In this document: positions 7,371 through 15,714 of the stretch, one piece after another
Numbering within the stretch: position 1 is the stretch's first letter
How the letters are laid out: the number at the start of each line of letters is the position of its first letter
Source of the DNA: DAIDJD01 sp035485275
GTDB taxonomy: Bacteria; Oederibacteriota; JAJYGY01; DAIDJD01
DNA: 49,676 nt
NCBI GenBank assembly: GCA_035485275.1
Contig: DATHOE010000004.1
Coordinates: forward strand, 1 to 49,676
Direction: 5' to 3'
Translations under genes and position numbers: made by a program
The notes under the pieces: generated by a model
Database searches by the model: none
What the model was told of the DNA's origin: nothing
The model's input: only the letters and a program-made list of their open reading frames with translations

Positions 7371-9587
7371 TCAGTCCTCCCCGTTGTCGGGCGAAAGTTT
7401 TTCCAGGTTCGACTTGGACGCGATCATTTCCTTGCGCCCGTAGTTCATGAAGCTCACCGTCAGGCGCTGGTCCGGTCCGTCCGGCCGCGCCTTGATCACC
7501 ATGCCCGTGCCGAAGACCGTGTGCCGCACCCTGTCCCCCAGCCGGAAGTTGAAGGCCCGGTCCATCTCGTCGGGCGGCAGGTCCTCGAGGAAGGGCACCG
7601 TCGTGCCGCCGCCCGCCGTGTGCGCGTCGCCGTCGCGCAGGGCCTGGAAGCCCTCCATCAGGTCCGGGGGGATCTCGTCGAGGAAGCGGCTGTGGGGGTT
7701 GTAGGCCCGGTTGCCGAAGCTCCGGCGGCTGATGGCGCAGCTCAGGTGCAGCTTTTCCCGCGCGCGGGTGATGCCCACGTAGCAGAGGCGCCGCTCCTCC
7801 TCGACCCCGCCCTCCTCCTGCACGGCGTTGGCGTGGGGGAAGAGGCCCTCCTCCAGGCCCGCCAGGAAGACCACCGGATACTCCAGACCCTTGGCGTTGT
7901 GCAGGGTCATCAGCGTGACCTGGTCCGCGTTGTCCGAGGTCTTGTCGAGGGTGGAGGCCAGGGCCACCATCTCCAGGTAGGCCGCCAGGGTCTTCTCGCG
8001 GCCGCGCTCCTCGAAGTCGAGGGCCGAGGCCACCAGTTCCTTCACGTTCTCCACGCGCATCTCGGCTTCGCTGCTGCGCTCCGCCATCCAGTAGTCGAGG
8101 TAGCCGCTGCGCTTGACCACCTCCGACAGCAGGCGGGCGGGCCCGGAAGTGGCGACCTCGGCCCGCAGCTCGGAGATGACGGCCGTGAACTTCTTCAGCT
8201 CCCTCACGGCCTTGGCCTGCAGTCCCGGCACCTTGTCCGCGTCGGCCATGGCCTCGAACATGCCCAGGGTCTTGGACCAGGCGTGGGCCTGCACCTTGTC
8301 CAGGGTCAGGTCGCCGATCCCGCGGGGCGGCATGTTGATCACCCGCTTGAGGCTCAGCAGGTCGTCGGGGTTGAGCAGCAGGCGCAGGTAGCAGAGGCAG
8401 TCCTTGACCTCCATGCGGTCGTAGAAGCGCATGCCGCCGACGATGCGGTAGGGCAGGGCCTCCCGGCGCATGGCCTCTTCGATGGCCCGGCTCTGGGCGT
8501 TGGTGCGGTACAGCACCACGAAGTCGCCCAGGGGCCGGCGCTCGCGGCGGTTGAGCCACACGATCTGGCCCGCGATGTAGCGCCCCTCCTCCACCTCGTC
8601 GGGGGCCTGGTAGAAGGTGATGGGCTCGCCCAGGGCGTTCTGGGTCCACAGCTTCTTGTCCTTGCGGCCCTCGTTGCGCTTCACCACCGCCCAGGCGGCC
8701 TCGAGGATGCGCTGGGTGGAGCGGTAGTTCTGCTCCAGCTTGACCACCGTGGCGTCCGGGAAATCCTTCTCGAAATCCAGGATGTTGCGTATGTCCGCGC
8801 CGCGGAACTTGTAGATGCTCTGGTCGTCGTCGCCCACCACCACCAGGTTGCGGCTGGCGGCCGACAGCATGCGTATGAGCTGGTACTGGGCCGGGTTGAT
8901 GTCCTGGTACTCGTCCACCATGAACCAGCGCAGCCGCTCCTGCCACTTCTTCAGGGTAGCCTGGTCCCCCCGCAGCAGGTCGACGCTGTGGTTGATCAGG
9001 TCGTCGAAGTCCATGGCCTGGTTGGACTTGAGCTTGGCCTGGTAGAGCTTGTAGACGGAGGCCGCCAGCTGGTCGGTTTCGCCCTCGGCCTGTTCGGCGT
9101 ATTGGCCCGGGCTGAGCATCGCGTTCTTGGCCTGGCCGATGCGCCACAGCAGGGCGCGGGCCTTCACCTGCTTTTCGTCGATCTGGATCTCGTGCATGCA
9201 CTCCTTGACCAGGCGGGTCTGGTCGTCGTCGTCGAAGATGCTGAATTCGCGGCTGAAGCCCAGCTTCGGCGCCTCGACCCGCAGGAACCGCACGCAGAAG
9301 GCGTGGAAGGTGGACACGAACATGCCGTCCACCGCGTCGCGGCCGATCAGCTTGGCCAGGCGCTCCTTCATCTCCCCGGCGGCCCGGTTGGTGAAGGTCA
9401 CCGCCAGAACGCTCTTGGGGTCTACCTTCTTCTCCTGGATGAGCCAGGCCACCCGGGTGGTGATGACCCGGGTCTTGCCCGAACCCGCACCGGCCAGGAT
9501 CAAGAGGGGGCCTTCCCCGTGGACTGCGGCCTCCCGCTGGGGCTGGTTCAGGGTGCTGAGGTCTGGGCTGCCGGAAATCACGGCCAT
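7371..9587 (-). CDS. pcrA: UvrD/PcrA-type superfamily 1 DNA helicase
   Basis: This 3'-5' DNA helicase acts in repair and replication restart. Motifs in order are Walker A AGAGSGKT (residues 32-39), VTFTNRAAGEMKER (Ia), VDEYQDINPAQY (II), VVVGDDDQSIYKFRGA (III), LEQNYRSTQ (IV), VTLMTLHNAKGLEYPVVF (V) and RRLCYVGITRARE (VI). The C-terminal 60 residues (RLGDRVRHTVFGTGMV to MNYGRKEMIA) form the Tudor-like domain typical of PcrA/UvrD, which in other bacteria contacts RNA polymerase. I chose ATG 9587 because the extra 12 residues from 9623 overlap the upstream terminator hairpin. At 738 aa it has the normal length. It is the first gene of the run leading into gatC. Confidence 0.95.
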   Translation of the reverse strand: MAVISGSPDLSTLNQPQREAAVHGEGPLLILAGAGSGKTRVITTRVAWLIQEKKVDPKSVLAVTFTNRAAGEMKERLAKLIGRDAVDGMFVSTFHAFCVRFLRVEAPKLGFSREFSIFDDDDQTRLVKECMHEIQIDEKQVKARALLWRIGQAKNAMLSPGQYAEQAEGETDQLAASVYKLYQAKLKSNQAMDFDDLINHSVDLLRGDQATLKKWQERLRWFMVDEYQDINPAQYQLIRMLSAASRNLVVVGDDDQSIYKFRGADIRNILDFEKDFPDATVVKLEQNYRSTQRILEAAWAVVKRNEGRKDKKLWTQNALGEPITFYQAPDEVEEGRYIAGQIVWLNRRERRPLGDFVVLYRTNAQSRAIEEAMRREALPYRIVGGMRFYDRMEVKDCLCYLRLLLNPDDLLSLKRVINMPPRGIGDLTLDKVQAHAWSKTLGMFEAMADADKVPGLQAKAVRELKKFTAVISELRAEVATSGPARLLSEVVKRSGYLDYWMAERSSEAEMRVENVKELVASALDFEERGREKTLAAYLEMVALASTLDKTSDNADQVTLMTLHNAKGLEYPVVFLAGLEEGLFPHANAVQEEGGVEEERRLCYVGITRAREKLHLSCAISRRSFGNRAYNPHSRFLDEIPPDLMEGFQALRDGDAHTAGGGTTVPFLEDLPPDEMDRAFNFRLGDRVRHTVFGTGMVIKARPDGPDQRLTVSFMNYGRKEMIASKSNLEKLSPDNGED

Positions 9588-9599
9588 GCGGGCCCTAAG

Positions 9600-9656
9600 A
9601 AAAAGCGGAAGGCAGGCCGCCAAGCCCTTTTTGGGGCCTGACGCCTGCCTAAGCCG
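9600..9656 (-). terminator. Hairpin terminator between the 168-aa gene and pcrA
   Basis: The outer stem pairs GGCAGGC (9611-9617) with GCCTGCC (9643-9649) with partial extension outward. An inner stem pairs 9621-9627 with 9634-9640. On the minus strand five T follow (9604-9600). It would end the transcript of the gene at 9671-10177; pcrA then starts only 13 nt later. Confidence 0.7.
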
Positions 9657-9670
9657 AAAATATATTTTTT

Positions 9671-10177
9671 TTAGCGGCCGTCCATCAGGCGGCGCAGGGC
9701 TTCCGCGTCCCGGTCGTCCCAGAATCCGGAATCGTCGGTCACCTTCAGGTCGTGGACGTAGGCCCGCTTCAGGTAGTCCAGCAGTCCAACCACGGTCAGG
9801 TGCAGTTCGCTGCCGCCGATGCTGGTCTGCATGCTGGCCTGGCTCTGGTGGAGGAATCCCAGGCGCGGACTGCGCTCCTCGCCCAGGGCGGGCGCCTGGC
9901 CTATGGGAAAGGATCCCAGGCGGGTCAGGACCCCGGCCTCGTCGAAGGTCAGCCAGAGCGGGTCGGTCTGGGGATGGACCACGACCTTGAGCCCCGCCAA
10001 AGCCAGGGGAGGGGCCATGGTGCGCCCTCCGCCCATGCGGGAACGGAACACGTTCTCCCGGTCCATGAGGTCCACCGGCCAGCCCTGTGTGGCTGCGATG
10101 TCCTGGAAATCCTCCCGCAGCTTCACCAAGCTGGAAGGGTCGCTCAAGGTACCGCTGTAGCGCACTGTGACTCTCAT
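9671..10177 (-). CDS. Hypothetical protein, 168 aa
   Basis: I do not recognise this family. The product is soluble with no signal peptide or membrane segment. It opens with a beta-strand (MRVTVRYSGTL), then alternates short strands and loops (LKVVVHPQTDPLWLTFDEAGVL) and ends with an acidic and basic helix (DRDAEALRRLMDGR). There is one Trp-rich start (GWPVD) and no Cys cluster. The ATG has a strong ribosome binding site (AGGAGGAGG, 5 nt spacing). It is monocistronic, closed by its own hairpin terminator, and lies divergent to the glycan operon at 10411. Confidence 0.75.
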   Translation of the reverse strand: MRVTVRYSGTLSDPSSLVKLREDFQDIAATQGWPVDLMDRENVFRSRMGGGRTMAPPLALAGLKVVVHPQTDPLWLTFDEAGVLTRLGSFPIGQAPALGEERSPRLGFLHQSQASMQTSIGGSELHLTVVGLLDYLKRAYVHDLKVTDDSGFWDDRDAEALRRLMDGR

Positions 10178-10359
10178 GCCGGCCTCCTCCTGCTGTTAGG
10201 GGAGCTTGTTCAAGCGAAGAGCGAAGAGCGTTTGTAGCCTATGGGGCAAGAATAGCACATAGCACAAAGAAAGAAACGTCCAAAAAAGGGCCAAACCGGG
10301 TTCTGCGCTGTCACTTTATTTAACAATACGCCGCTACCTGGGGGGCGCAATTCAAATAC

Positions 10360-10365
10360 TATAAT
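10360..10365 (+). promoter_or_regulatory. Possible -10 element of the surface-glycan operon
   Basis: A perfect TATAAT lies in an AT-rich 230-bp divergent intergenic region, about 45 nt upstream of the proposed ATC start at 10411. No good -35 hexamer lies at 16-18 nt spacing, so the promoter call is weak. The rest of 10178-10359 shows no gene. Confidence 0.35.
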
Positions 10366-10410
10366 TGGAAAAAGCACCGCTTATCATTTTCTTTGACGGG
10401 AGGGCTAGGT

Positions 10411-11400
10411 ATCAAATCGGCCCCCGGATCGCAGAAAAGCAACGATGCCCCCGCCATCGAAATTTCCGTCGTGGTTCCCGTTTATAATTCCGCGGCGACT
10501 TTACCCGCCCTTGTTTCGCGGCTGGGCGAGACCTTGGCGGGAATGGGCCGCCCTTGGGAGCTTATTTTTGTCGATGACGGCTCCGAAGACCCCTCCTGGG
10601 AAACCCTGAAAAAACTGCGCCTTGGGCACGGTTCCATGACCCTGGTGCGCCTGACCCGCAACTTCGGCCAGCACAAGGCCCTGCTGTGCGGGTTCAAGCA
10701 CGCCCGCGGGGCCGTCGTGGTTACCATGGACGACGACCTCCAGCATCCGCCCGAGCAGATCCCCCTGCTGCTGGAGGAAATCGGCAAAGGGTACGACCTC
10801 GTCTACGGGATCTATCGCAAGCGAAAACATTCCGCCTTCAGGAACCTCAGCTCTTCCCTGGCCAAGCGCCTGCTATGCTTCGCCATCCCCGGGCTGGACC
10901 GCCGCTATTCCTCGTTCAGGGCCATCCGGCATTGGGCCGCCAGGAGCGTGGCCGACCTGAACACGCCGTTCAGCTTCGTGGACGGGTCCCTGACCTGGTT
11001 CACCCGCAGCGTGTCCGGCGTGGCCGTCGACGTGTCCGAGCGCCGCGACGGCCGCAGCGGCTACGGGTTTTGGGCGCTGTTCAGGTACAGTTTGGACATC
11101 CTCAGCAGTTTCTCCGACCTCCCCCTGCGCCTCGCGGTCCTGTCCGGTTTGAGCGTCTCCGCCCTGGGGCTGGCCTACGGCGGCGTGCTGGTGGTCCGGC
11201 GGCTGGTGTACAACGACCTCGCCCCCGGCTACACCTCGGTGATGGCGGCCCTGCTCCTGTTGGGCGGCATGATCCTGGCGTCCCAAGGCATCAACGGCGA
11301 ATACATAGCCCGCATCAACCACAAAACCAGCGGCCGTCCCGGCCACGCCCAGCGCGAATTCCTGGGCGCGGAGCGGCCGCGCCGGAGGCGGAAGCGTTGA
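10411..11400 (+). CDS. Family 2 polyprenyl-phosphate glycosyltransferase (ArnC/GtrB type)
   Basis: This is a membrane-anchored GT2 enzyme that moves a sugar from a nucleotide donor to polyprenyl phosphate on the cytoplasmic face. The GT-A fold start ISVVVPVYNSAATL is followed by FVDDGSEDPS, the metal-binding MDDDLQHPPEQIP and NFGQHKALLCGF. Two C-terminal membrane segments (near LAVLSGLSVSALGLAYGG and SVMAALLLLGGMILASQ) match ArnC/GtrB architecture. The basic C terminus is RPRRRRKR. A TTG at 10393 is in frame but has no ribosome binding site, while GGAGG at 10399-10403 is spaced 7 nt from an in-frame ATC at 10411, which I take as the start (329 aa). It is the first gene of a five-gene operon and its TGA overlaps the TTG of the next gene. 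Confidence 0.9.
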   Translation: MKSAPGSQKSNDAPAIEISVVVPVYNSAATLPALVSRLGETLAGMGRPWELIFVDDGSEDPSWETLKKLRLGHGSMTLVRLTRNFGQHKALLCGFKHARGAVVVTMDDDLQHPPEQIPLLLEEIGKGYDLVYGIYRKRKHSAFRNLSSSLAKRLLCFAIPGLDRRYSSFRAIRHWAARSVADLNTPFSFVDGSLTWFTRSVSGVAVDVSERRDGRSGYGFWALFRYSLDILSSFSDLPLRLAVLSGLSVSALGLAYGGVLVVRRLVYNDLAPGYTSVMAALLLLGGMILASQGINGEYIARINHKTSGRPGHAQREFLGAERPRRRRKR

Positions 11401-12104
11401 GGAAAGTGGCCATACTCCAGTCCAACTATATCCCCTGGAAGGGCTACTTTGACCTCATTCACGACGTGGACCTCTGCATCTTCTACGACTGCGTGCAGTA
11501 CACCCGCCAGACCTGGCGCAACCGCAACCAAATCTACGTGGGAAGCCGGAAGCGCTGGCTTAGCATCCCAGTCCGGCACGCCGGCCTGCACACCCCCATC
11601 CGCGACATCCTCATCGACAACCGCAAGCCCTGGCAGCGCCGGCATTTCCAGGCCTTGCGGGAGGCCTACGGAAGCTCCCCCCACTTCGAGGAGCTGTCCG
11701 AGTGCATCCGCCCCTTCCTGGGCGAGGACGGGCGCACCCAGGCATGGGAACGCCTGTCTGAATTCAACCAGGCCTTCCTCGCGGCCCTGCGCTCCTACCT
11801 CGGGATAGCCACCGAATGCGTCGACTCCTTCCCCCTGGCCTTGAACGGCCGCAGCACGGCGCGGGTCCTGGACGCGCTGCGGAAGGTCGGCGCGAGCCAC
11901 TACGTCAGCGGAGCCGCGGCCAGGGCCTACCTCGACGAGGAGGCCTTCAAGCGCGAAGGGATAGACCTGGCGTACAAGGACTATTCCGGATACCCCGCCT
12001 ACCCGCAGCACAACCCCGCCTTCGACCACCAGGTTTCCATCCTCGACCTCCTGTTCCGTGTCGGCCGCGGGGCCCCGCATTATATTTGGGGATGGAGGGC
12101 GTGA
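11397..12104 (+). CDS. WbqC family protein
   Basis: The product (235 aa) begins MRKVAILQSNYIPWKGYFDL, the hallmark start of the WbqC family, and continues with FYDCVQYTRQTWRNRNQI and WLSIPV. These proteins occur in O-antigen and capsule clusters, often beside sugar aminotransferases; their biochemical activity is not firmly established to my knowledge. The TTG start at 11397 overlaps the preceding stop (TTGA) and has GGAGG 8 nt upstream. The position between a lipid-carrier glycosyltransferase and a methyltransferase, with a WecE-like aminotransferase in the same operon, fits a role in decorating an amino sugar. Confidence 0.88.
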   Translation: MRKVAILQSNYIPWKGYFDLIHDVDLCIFYDCVQYTRQTWRNRNQIYVGSRKRWLSIPVRHAGLHTPIRDILIDNRKPWQRRHFQALREAYGSSPHFEELSECIRPFLGEDGRTQAWERLSEFNQAFLAALRSYLGIATECVDSFPLALNGRSTARVLDALRKVGASHYVSGAAARAYLDEEAFKREGIDLAYKDYSGYPAYPQHNPAFDHQVSILDLLFRVGRGAPHYIWGWRA

Positions 12105-12799
12105 CCCGCGTCTGGGACGAGTTGGCGGGGAAGATGGGCGGCCAGCACGACCCGCCCGGCTCGCTTCCCGCGCGGGTGCACGCCGAGTTGAGGCGCAGGG
12201 TCCTGGCATGGACGTCCCGGCTGCCCGGGGGGGCGAGGGTCCTGGACCTCGGATGCGGCAACGGGCAGCTGGCCAGGCTCCTGGCGGGCCTGCGGCCGGA
12301 CCTGGAGATCACGGGCATGGATTTCTCCGAGGCCATGCTGGAGGCGGCCAGGGCGGCCTCCAGCAGCGCCGGCAATCCGGTTTGGATCCGGGGCGACGCC
12401 ACGGCCTGGCCGCTTCCTGATCACAGCCTGGACGCGGTGCTGTGCATGGACATGGTGGCCCACCTGGATCCCGACGCGGAGGTGCCGGCCTTCCTCTCCG
12501 AGGCGAAACGGGTGTGCCGCGGCTGGATGCTCCTTGAGGTCAAGACCCCCTGGTCCCTGAGGACCCTCCTGGGGCTGCGGCGGGCGGCGGACCGCGTACT
12601 GGGGAGGGGCCCCCGGGAATTCCTGTTCGGCATAAAATCCCAGGCCTCCCGCATACCGATCTACGTGCACGACCCCAGCGCCCTAATTCAGCCCTTTGAA
12701 TGTTCAGGCAAGCTCAGGCCCTGGCCTATCCTGCCCTGCCCCTCCCAGGTCTATGTGCTCCGCCTGGGTCCATCCGCCCCGCACCAGGGTCAGGCATGA
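12092..12799 (+). CDS. Class I SAM-dependent methyltransferase
   Basis: The product (about 235 aa) has SAM motif I ARVLDLGCGNGQLARLL at about residues 50-66, then ITGMDFSEAMLEAAR, WIRGDATAWPLPDHSLDAVLCMDMVAHL and a C-terminal half typical of Methyltransf_11/25 enzymes acting on small molecules or glycans. The start may be ATG 12092 or GTG 12101; the latter overlaps the WbqC stop (GTGA), as is common in this genome. Its stop overlaps the ATG of the next gene (ATGA). Probable substrate: the operon's sugar or glycan, by context only. Confidence 0.85.
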   Translation: MEGVTRVWDELAGKMGGQHDPPGSLPARVHAELRRRVLAWTSRLPGGARVLDLGCGNGQLARLLAGLRPDLEITGMDFSEAMLEAARAASSSAGNPVWIRGDATAWPLPDHSLDAVLCMDMVAHLDPDAEVPAFLSEAKRVCRGWMLLEVKTPWSLRTLLGLRRAADRVLGRGPREFLFGIKSQASRIPIYVHDPSALIQPFECSGKLRPWPILPCPSQVYVLRLGPSAPHQGQA

Positions 12800-15714
12800 A
12801 ATCCAAGCAGCGGGCCAGGCCCAAACCCCTTAAAACGAATTCCGCGGCGGGGAAATCCCCGGACTTTTCCGCCTGGGAGCTCGCATGGGCTCTTCCCCTG
12901 CTGGCCGGAAGCGCCACCCTGGCCTGGCATCCCTGGGGGCTGCTGCTGCTGGGGCTGAGCCTGGGGATCTTCCTGGCCCAACGGCGGCCCCGCGGCTCCG
13001 CCGCCCTTCCGGCCCCGCCGGCCGAGATCCCGTCCTCGTGGAAATCCCTCGTTTTTCCGGCGGCCTGCCTGGCCGCGGCCTTGGCTTGCGGCACCTGGCT
13101 TTATCTCTTTTTCTGCAACAACGGAATCCTTTACGACCGGTCCTGGTATCCGGTGTGGGGCCTGACCGCCCTATGCGCGGTCTGCCTGGCCTCCGCCGCC
13201 CTCTCCTTGCCCGCGCGCGTCAAGGCCGCCAAGCCCGATCCCGCGGCGAAGGCCCAGCCGCTCTGGCGGACCCTGCTGTTTTGGGAGTCCTGCCTCCAAA
13301 CCGCCGTGGGGCTGATCTTCAACCCGGCCCTGGGGGCGGCGGGCTTTTGCGTGGCCCTCTATTGCGCGCCGCCTCACCGGCCGGGAAGGCCCAAGCCAAA
13401 GACCTGGTTCTGGCCGGCGCTGGCGCTGGTGGGGGTGCTGGGCCTTTTCCTCCACGTCTGGCAGCTGCGCGCCATACCGCAGGGCATCAACCAGGAGGAG
13501 GGGGTCACCCTTGAGACGGCCCGCACGATTTCCGAGGACCACGGACAGTATTTCTGCCTGAACTGGGTCACCTTCAGCGGCGTGACCCTCTACCACCATC
13601 TGGTGGGATGGTTCTACCGCCTGTTCTCGGACAACGACGTCGCTCCCTTGCGTTCCCTCAGCGTGGCGGGCTGGGCTGTGCTGGCGCTCTACTCCTCCCT
13701 GTTGTCGGCCGAATTCTTTTCGCTGGAGGCGGCTCTCGGGACGGCGGCCTACGCCAGCCTGTCCTTCGCCTGCATCCACTACGGGCGTTTCGGCTTCTAT
13801 TTCATCTGGGCCCCCGCCATGGCGGCGGCGGCCCTGTACCACGCGGCGAGGGCCCTCAAAAGCCCGCGGGCGGCCCTGCATTTTTCGTGCTGCGGGGCCT
13901 GGTGCGCCCTGGCCCTTTACGGCTGGATCGCGGGCTTCGTCATCCCGGCCCTGCCGCTCGTATACTGGCTGGCCGTCCTCGGCTTCGACCGCAAACTATG
14001 GAAGCCCCTCGTCCCGGGCCTGGCCTGCGGCCTGGCGGCATTCCTCAGCCTGGCGGCGGCCTCGATAGCGGCCCATCTGCACTTCCCGGGCGGTTTGGGG
14101 AGCCTTTTCCAGGGGAATTCCGGGCTCATCGGCGACCAGGGCAACTTGAGCAGCAACCTCCTGCGGCAATGGGGATACCTCTTCTCCACGGGCACGAGCT
14201 CCGCCACCCACTACCTGCCGGGCCTGCCCTTGGTGGATTTTTCCGTCCTGCCTTTCTGCGCCGCGGGCTTGGCTGTCCTTTTGACCCGCCCCTTCAGCGG
14301 CCGCAGCCTGCCCCTCCTGGCGGCCTGCTTCCTGGGCCTGCTTCCCGCCTGGATTTCGGACCCCACGGGCATGAATTTCGGGCGGCTGATCCTTCTGCTC
14401 TTCCCCTTGGGCGTCCTGTTCGGCCTGGGATGGGCCGCCCTCCTGGAAGGCCTGGGGGATCTGCCGTGGAAGGGATTGGCGGCCTTCGCCCCGGCGCTGG
14501 GCCTCCTGCTCCTGGCGGCGGGGTCCGGACGCGGGGCCTGGCTCTATTTCCACGACTATAAATCCAGCTGGGCCGCCTTCTCGGACAACAACGGCCTCTC
14601 CACCGTGATGGCCCGCGAATTCCTTGAGGGGCACGCGCCCCAGGAGGGCCTCTACTACAGCGAGAATTTCGACCAGAACCTTTCCCTGATGCTGTTGATG
14701 CCGCCGGGGACGAACCGCCAGCCCTGGAGGGACGCGCCGGACGTGCTGCGGCTTCTTTGCACCGAACCGACCATGGACCGCTACCTGGTGACCCCTGTGC
14801 GCGTGGATTGGCTGCCCTGGTTGCGGACGCAGGAGCCAGGAGTCGAGGTGAAGTACATCGAGAACCCCTGGGGCCGGAGCTATTCGAACAATCCGATGAC
14901 GAGCGATGTCGGCCCGGGGGATGTCGCCGCCATCCGCCTGGGCTGGAAGGCCATCAGCCCCAAGGCCGGTCTGAAACGGACGGGCCCCGGCCGCTGGGAG
15001 GGCATCCTTTGGCCCCCACGGACCGACGACTACGTCCTGAGCGCGAACAGCGGGTCGCTGCTGCTGGCCGGCAAATACCGGATCGAACCCGGCCAGCAGA
15101 GAAGCTTTTTTCTGGCGGCCGTGCCCTACAGCGTCGTCGTGACCGGTTCGCCCGGCGATCCCGGTGTCCGGGCGAGCATACAGAGGGTGTACAGCGAGGA
15201 ATGGGACCAGCCCCTGTTCCATGCCATCGACGCGCACGGACTCCGGAAAACCCTGTGCGCCGCCGACGCAAAAACGGGAGATCCCCGCCTGACCTCGCTG
15301 GTCCCGGTGGTCTCCGAACGCTTCGACACCTGGAGCTACGAACCCTTCGAAACCCTGGTCGTCCTGCCCATGCGGGGCGACTGGGAGGGCAGCCTGCGCG
15401 TCCCCAAAAGCGGCCGCTACCTGTTCACCGTGCCCAACAAATTCCAGCGCGATCTGGAGCTGAGCCTGGACGGCAAGCCGTGTTTTTCGACCACGGACGG
15501 CATCGTGGACATTGAAAAGGGGCTCGATCTAAGGTCCGGACGCGCCGTGTCCGTGCACATCCACGCGGATTACATCCCCCCGGCCAGCGCGATGCGCTTC
15601 CTGGTGCAGGGCCCGGACGGGACCACGCGGGCCGTTCCCCAGGACTGGATGACGCCCGCACCGCTCCCCGAGCCGAAGCCCAGCGCGGAGACGCCAGCCC
15701 ATGCCAAGCCCTGA
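12796..15714 (+). CDS. Large GT-C membrane glycosyltransferase (GT39/ArnT-like) with C-terminal beta domain
   Basis: This 972-aa protein has about 12 or more hydrophobic segments in the first two thirds. The first large periplasmic loop carries an acidic pair in GINQEEGVTLETARTI, placed as the catalytic acidic motif of GT-C enzymes such as ArnT and PMT. These take a sugar from a polyprenyl-phosphate donor and add it to an acceptor outside the membrane. From about residue 620 onward the protein is soluble. The last about 150 residues (SGRYLFTVPNKFQRDLELSL, and VHIHADYIPPASAMRF) resemble a PA14-like or carbohydrate-binding beta-sandwich. Start ATG 12796 overlaps the methyltransferase stop. Donor and acceptor are unknown; the GT2 enzyme of the operon could make the donor. 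GT39-type assignment is from fold pattern, not from exact motif matching. Confidence 0.8.
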   Translation: MKSKQRARPKPLKTNSAAGKSPDFSAWELAWALPLLAGSATLAWHPWGLLLLGLSLGIFLAQRRPRGSAALPAPPAEIPSSWKSLVFPAACLAAALACGTWLYLFFCNNGILYDRSWYPVWGLTALCAVCLASAALSLPARVKAAKPDPAAKAQPLWRTLLFWESCLQTAVGLIFNPALGAAGFCVALYCAPPHRPGRPKPKTWFWPALALVGVLGLFLHVWQLRAIPQGINQEEGVTLETARTISEDHGQYFCLNWVTFSGVTLYHHLVGWFYRLFSDNDVAPLRSLSVAGWAVLALYSSLLSAEFFSLEAALGTAAYASLSFACIHYGRFGFYFIWAPAMAAAALYHAARALKSPRAALHFSCCGAWCALALYGWIAGFVIPALPLVYWLAVLGFDRKLWKPLVPGLACGLAAFLSLAAASIAAHLHFPGGLGSLFQGNSGLIGDQGNLSSNLLRQWGYLFSTGTSSATHYLPGLPLVDFSVLPFCAAGLAVLLTRPFSGRSLPLLAACFLGLLPAWISDPTGMNFGRLILLLFPLGVLFGLGWAALLEGLGDLPWKGLAAFAPALGLLLLAAGSGRGAWLYFHDYKSSWAAFSDNNGLSTVMAREFLEGHAPQEGLYYSENFDQNLSLMLLMPPGTNRQPWRDAPDVLRLLCTEPTMDRYLVTPVRVDWLPWLRTQEPGVEVKYIENPWGRSYSNNPMTSDVGPGDVAAIRLGWKAISPKAGLKRTGPGRWEGILWPPRTDDYVLSANSGSLLLAGKYRIEPGQQRSFFLAAVPYSVVVTGSPGDPGVRASIQRVYSEEWDQPLFHAIDAHGLRKTLCAADAKTGDPRLTSLVPVVSERFDTWSYEPFETLVVLPMRGDWEGSLRVPKSGRYLFTVPNKFQRDLELSLDGKPCFSTTDGIVDIEKGLDLRSGRAVSVHIHADYIPPASAMRFLVQGPDGTTRAVPQDWMTPAPLPEPKPSAETPAHAKP

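Noticed and set aside
7311..9641. Plus-strand ORF of 776 codons
   Set aside because: It is antisense to pcrA, with no recognisable domain.
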